Of a stretch of DNA of 35,402 bases, positions 33,074 through 35,402 are shown piece by piece. Each line of letters opens with the position of its first letter. The stretch's first letter is position 1. The DNA is from Pedobacter sp. GTDB taxonomy: Bacteria; Pseudomonadota; Gammaproteobacteria; Pseudomonadales; Moraxellaceae. The position numbers and the translations under genes are program-made. The notes beneath the pieces are model-generated. The model did no database searches, was not told the DNA's origin, and saw nothing but the letters and a program-made list of their open reading frames with translations. Location of the stretch: positions 1 to 35,402 of the forward strand of contig JAVHYE010000006.1 of assembly GCA_031119295.1 (NCBI GenBank). Reading direction: 5' to 3'.

Positions 33074-33089
33074 CGACGTTCACACGTCG
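33074..33089. promoter_or_regulatory. Palindrome at the gntR stop codon
   Basis: A 6-bp stem cgacgt/acgtcg with a 4-base loop (GTGA on the transcribed strand) overlaps the gntR stop and lies 60 bases before the porin gene. It could be an intercistronic RNA hairpin or a GntR operator. No T-run follows on the minus strand. Confidence 0.35.
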
Positions 33090-33844
33090 TTTTCTGTTTC
33101 GCCCGTATTCTGGTTACGGGCGCTGTGCAGCATGTGCAGGGTGATTTTTCTCACCTCGGCCTTGCTTTCCTCGATATGGGACTTGAGCAGCATCTGGGCT
33201 TGATCGGCACGGCGTTGCAGCACGGCTTTCAGGATTTTTCCGTGCTCGGTGTAAGTGGCTTCCACGCGGACCTTTTTGGTGAAGTCCAGGCGCCGGATGA
33301 TGCGTATGCGCTCGGTGATGCTGTGATGGATCTTGGCCATTTCACTATTGCCGGCGGCCTCCACCAGCATTTCGTGAAAGCGCTCATCCAGCAGGGATAC
33401 CGTGGCAGGATCGCCTATGCGTTCGGCCGGTGAGACCAGCCAGATATGTTTGAGATCATCAAGCAGGGGAGAGTTGATTTCCTGCTCGCAGATCTTCCTG
33501 ACGGCAGCCAGCTCGATGATGATGCGCAGGTCGTAGATTTCTTCGAAGAACTTGAAGTCGAAAGGCTTTACCTGCCAGCCGGAGCGATAGAGCACATCCA
33601 CATAGCCTTCACGCTGCAGACGGTAGAGGGCTTCGCGCACGGGCGTGCGGCTGGCAGCCATGCGCTCGGCAACTTCGTTTTCACTGAAGCGGTCACCCGG
33701 CAGCAGCTGGAAGTCGAAAATTTCCTCCTTGAGACGGGAATAAATGCGCTCGGCGAGGTTTTCGCTGTTTTCCTTGCGCTTGCCGCCACGCAGTACGGTC
33801 AGGTTGGAAGTTTTCTCGTTCATGCTGTCGTCGCTTTTCTTCAT
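33080..33844 (-). CDS. GntR-family (FCD) transcriptional regulator
   Basis: This 254-residue protein has an N-terminal GntR winged helix (LAERIYSRLKEEIFDFQLLPGDRFSENEVAERMAASRTPVREALYRLQREGYVDVLYRSGWQV, about residues 30-93). An all-helical FCD ligand domain follows, with DLRIIIELAAVR, ERFHEMLVEAAGN and TEHGKILKAVLQRRADQAQMLLKSHIEES. FCD domains typically bind metal and carboxylate ligands. It overlaps the urea carboxylase gene by 4 bases (ATGA) and precedes the porin by 65 bases, so it is translated with the operon it probably controls. Ligand and sign of regulation are unknown. Confidence 0.93.
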   Translation of the reverse strand: MKKSDDSMNEKTSNLTVLRGGKRKENSENLAERIYSRLKEEIFDFQLLPGDRFSENEVAERMAASRTPVREALYRLQREGYVDVLYRSGWQVKPFDFKFFEEIYDLRIIIELAAVRKICEQEINSPLLDDLKHIWLVSPAERIGDPATVSLLDERFHEMLVEAAGNSEMAKIHHSITERIRIIRRLDFTKKVRVEATYTEHGKILKAVLQRRADQAQMLLKSHIEESKAEVRKITLHMLHSARNQNTGETENDV

Positions 33845-35402
33845 GCCAGTTCGATTTCGATGAGTGCATCACCGGCTGAAATCGCCTTGCCGGGCCGACA
33901 GTGCAGTGCACGTACTGTGCCGGAGACCGGTGCGTGTATCGGGAATTCCATTTTCATGGCTTCCAGAATGACCAGTGGCTCTCCGGCTTCGATACGGCTG
34001 CCGGCTTCCACCAGCAGCTTCCAGACATTGCCGGAAATATCGGCGGCAACGAGGTGGCCTCCTTCGGCGACGGTGACGGCAATTTCTTCTTCGATAAGTT
34101 CGACAACATTCAGGCTGTCTTCGGCCTTCCACAGTTCCACTTCGGTGTCGAAAGCGGTTTTCTGGCGGGCCTTGAAGGCGGCAATGTCGGTCGCGTTGTC
34201 ACGCAGTAGCTTGTCGTAAGCAGCGAGCTCGAAAATCTCTTCCTCGATACGGATTTCGGCACGGCCTTCACGAAAATCTGCCCGCAGCTGATCCAGTTCA
34301 GCCTCGCTAACTTCGTAGTACTGCACCTGGTCGAAGAACTTGAGCAGCCAAGGCTCGCCATCTGCAAACTGGGCGTTCTTCAGGAATTTGTTCCAGATCG
34401 GCAGGGTGCGGCCCACCAGCTGATAACCGCCGGGTGAATCCATGCCGTAGATGCACATATACACACCGCCAATTCCGACCGTGCCTTCGGCGGTGTAAGT
34501 ACGCGCCGGGTTGTATTTGGAGGTCATGAGGCGATGACGCGGATCCACCGGCACGGCGCAGGGGGCACCGAGATAGACATCACCCAGGCCCAGAATCATG
34601 TAGCGAGCGGAGAACACGATGTCTTTCACATCATCGCGTGAGGGCAGGCCATTGATGCGCTGTATGAAATCCACGTTATTGGGCAGCCATGGCGCTTTGG
34701 CGCGCACGGTTTCGCTGTAACGGGTAACGGCGCCCAGGGTGGCGGAATCTTCAAAAGCCATGGGCATATGCACCACGCGGCTTTTGATCTTCATGCTTTC
34801 CACATCCGGCAGCGTGCTTTCGCGTGCCAGAAGAGCAGCAATCAGTTCTGCTTGGGAAATGATGCGGCTGTCGTAATGAATCTGCAGGGAGCGCACGCCG
34901 GGAGACAGTTCGAGTATGCCTTTCACCGGTTCGGCCTTGAGCGACTCCATCAGGGCATGCACGCGGAAGCGCAGACGCAGGTCCAGCACAGTGGGGCCGT
35001 ATTCCAGCAGGATGTATTTGTCGCCGGCCTGACGATAGGCAACCGCAGGGCGCGAGCCTTCTGCAGGCAGCTCAGCGATCACGCATTCAGAAGCGGTTCC
35101 CTGCGGAATCACCAGGGCACGCGAAGGCAGGGCAGGCAATTCTTTCAGCGCAGCAATCGCCGCATCCTGTGCCAGCTCCAGTGCCAGGGCTTCGTCAAAG
35201 CTGATGCGGCGGGCGAAATAGTCGGCGAAGAAGGTGAAGCCGCCCGAGACCAGTGAGCAGAAGGCGCCATGGGCGCGCATTGTGTGCACCAGCGCGCGGC
35301 CGCCATTGGCGAGGGTGATCTGGAGCCGGCGCACTTCCTCGATGCGCTCACGCTCCAGGCCCTTGAGCAAGGCAACGCGGGTGCGCAGGGCCTGTTCGAA
35401 AT
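33841..35402 (-). CDS. uca: Urea carboxylase, C-terminal part (partial)
   Basis: The frame is open to the window edge (FEQALRTRVALLKGLERE), so the biotin carboxylase half is outside. The KipI-like carboxyltransferase region is clear: YRQAGDKYILLEYGPTVLDLRLRFRVHAL, then LELSPGVRSLQIHYD, GLGDVYLGAP and TSKYNPARTYTAEGTVGIGGVYMCIYGMDSPGGYQLVGRT. A linker follows (EIRIEEEIFELAAYDKLLRDN) and then a BCCP domain with the biotin Lys in LEAMKMEFP. The enzyme carboxylates urea to allophanate with ATP and bicarbonate. Some proteins of this family prefer guanidine, which cannot be excluded. The first 65 visible residues do not look like the usual KipA tail to me. Confidence 0.9.
   Translation of the reverse strand, partial: FEQALRTRVALLKGLERERIEEVRRLQITLANGGRALVHTMRAHGAFCSLVSGGFTFFADYFARRISFDEALALELAQDAAIAALKELPALPSRALVIPQGTASECVIAELPAEGSRPAVAYRQAGDKYILLEYGPTVLDLRLRFRVHALMESLKAEPVKGILELSPGVRSLQIHYDSRIISQAELIAALLARESTLPDVESMKIKSRVVHMPMAFEDSATLGAVTRYSETVRAKAPWLPNNVDFIQRINGLPSRDDVKDIVFSARYMILGLGDVYLGAPCAVPVDPRHRLMTSKYNPARTYTAEGTVGIGGVYMCIYGMDSPGGYQLVGRTLPIWNKFLKNAQFADGEPWLLKFFDQVQYYEVSEAELDQLRADFREGRAEIRIEEEIFELAAYDKLLRDNATDIAAFKARQKTAFDTEVELWKAEDSLNVVELIEEEIAVTVAEGGHLVAADISGNVWKLLVEAGSRIEAGEPLVILEAMKMEFPIHAPVSGTVRALHCRPGKAISAGDALIEIELA

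Overview
The window looks like chromosomal DNA from a gammaproteobacterium, most likely Pseudomonadales or a close relative. It is GC-rich and densely packed. Gene order from kdsB to etfA follows the block I remember from Pseudomonas aeruginosa: kdsB, LMW phosphatase, murB, rne, rluC, HAD phosphatase, sppA, yceF/maf, yceD, rpmF, plsX, fabD, fabG, acpP, fabF, pabC, mltG, tmk, holB, pilZ, tatD, a TetR regulator, etfB, etfA. This lineage call rests on recalled synteny and protein motifs, not on a search. I see no tRNA, rRNA, CRISPR array, transposase or prophage gene.

Layout. Bases 1-2732 (+) hold the tail of kdsB, a phosphatase, murB and an exported alpha/beta hydrolase. A bidirectional terminator separates these from rne (-), whose 791-base divergent gap to rluC contains no credible gene but does contain hairpins. 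rluC, a HAD phosphatase and an SppA-type protease follow (+). A small membrane protein and yceF are on the minus strand. Bases 10200-20431 (+) are a long housekeeping run for ribosomal protein L32, phospholipid and fatty acid synthesis, folate (pabC), septal/peptidoglycan processing (mltG), dTMP kinase, the clamp-loader delta' subunit, PilZ and TatD. A near-perfect sigma70 promoter sits so close to yceD that its mRNA would be almost leaderless. acpP has its own promoter, with a palindrome inside the -35/-10 spacer.

Between tatD and the TetR gene is a 538-base gap. It contains a cluster of strong hairpins and, on the minus strand, what looks like a small RNA gene ending in an intrinsic terminator with a C7 loop. 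In P. aeruginosa I recall the sRNA RgsA (P16) lying beside tatD, so this may be its counterpart. etfB-etfA (electron transfer flavoprotein) follow, with C-rich, apparently optimised codon use. Next is a two-gene oxidoreductase: a Tat-exported gluconate-dehydrogenase-subunit-3-like protein plus a GMC flavoprotein.

Bases 26106-35402 (-) form one tight operon, read from the right edge: urea carboxylase (3' part), a GntR/FCD regulator, an outer-membrane porin, then urtA-urtB-urtC-urtD-urtE. Together these would bring urea (or a related small amide or guanidine-type compound) across both membranes and carboxylate it, with a regulator inside the operon. A GTAG-type REP pair lies between the GMC gene and urtE, and another dispersed-type hairpin lies between urtA and urtB.

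I find no clearly undescribed multi-gene system. The best candidates for novelty are the tatD-tetR intergenic RNA and hairpin region, the leaderless yceD promoter, the acpP spacer palindrome and the gntR/porin-containing urea operon.
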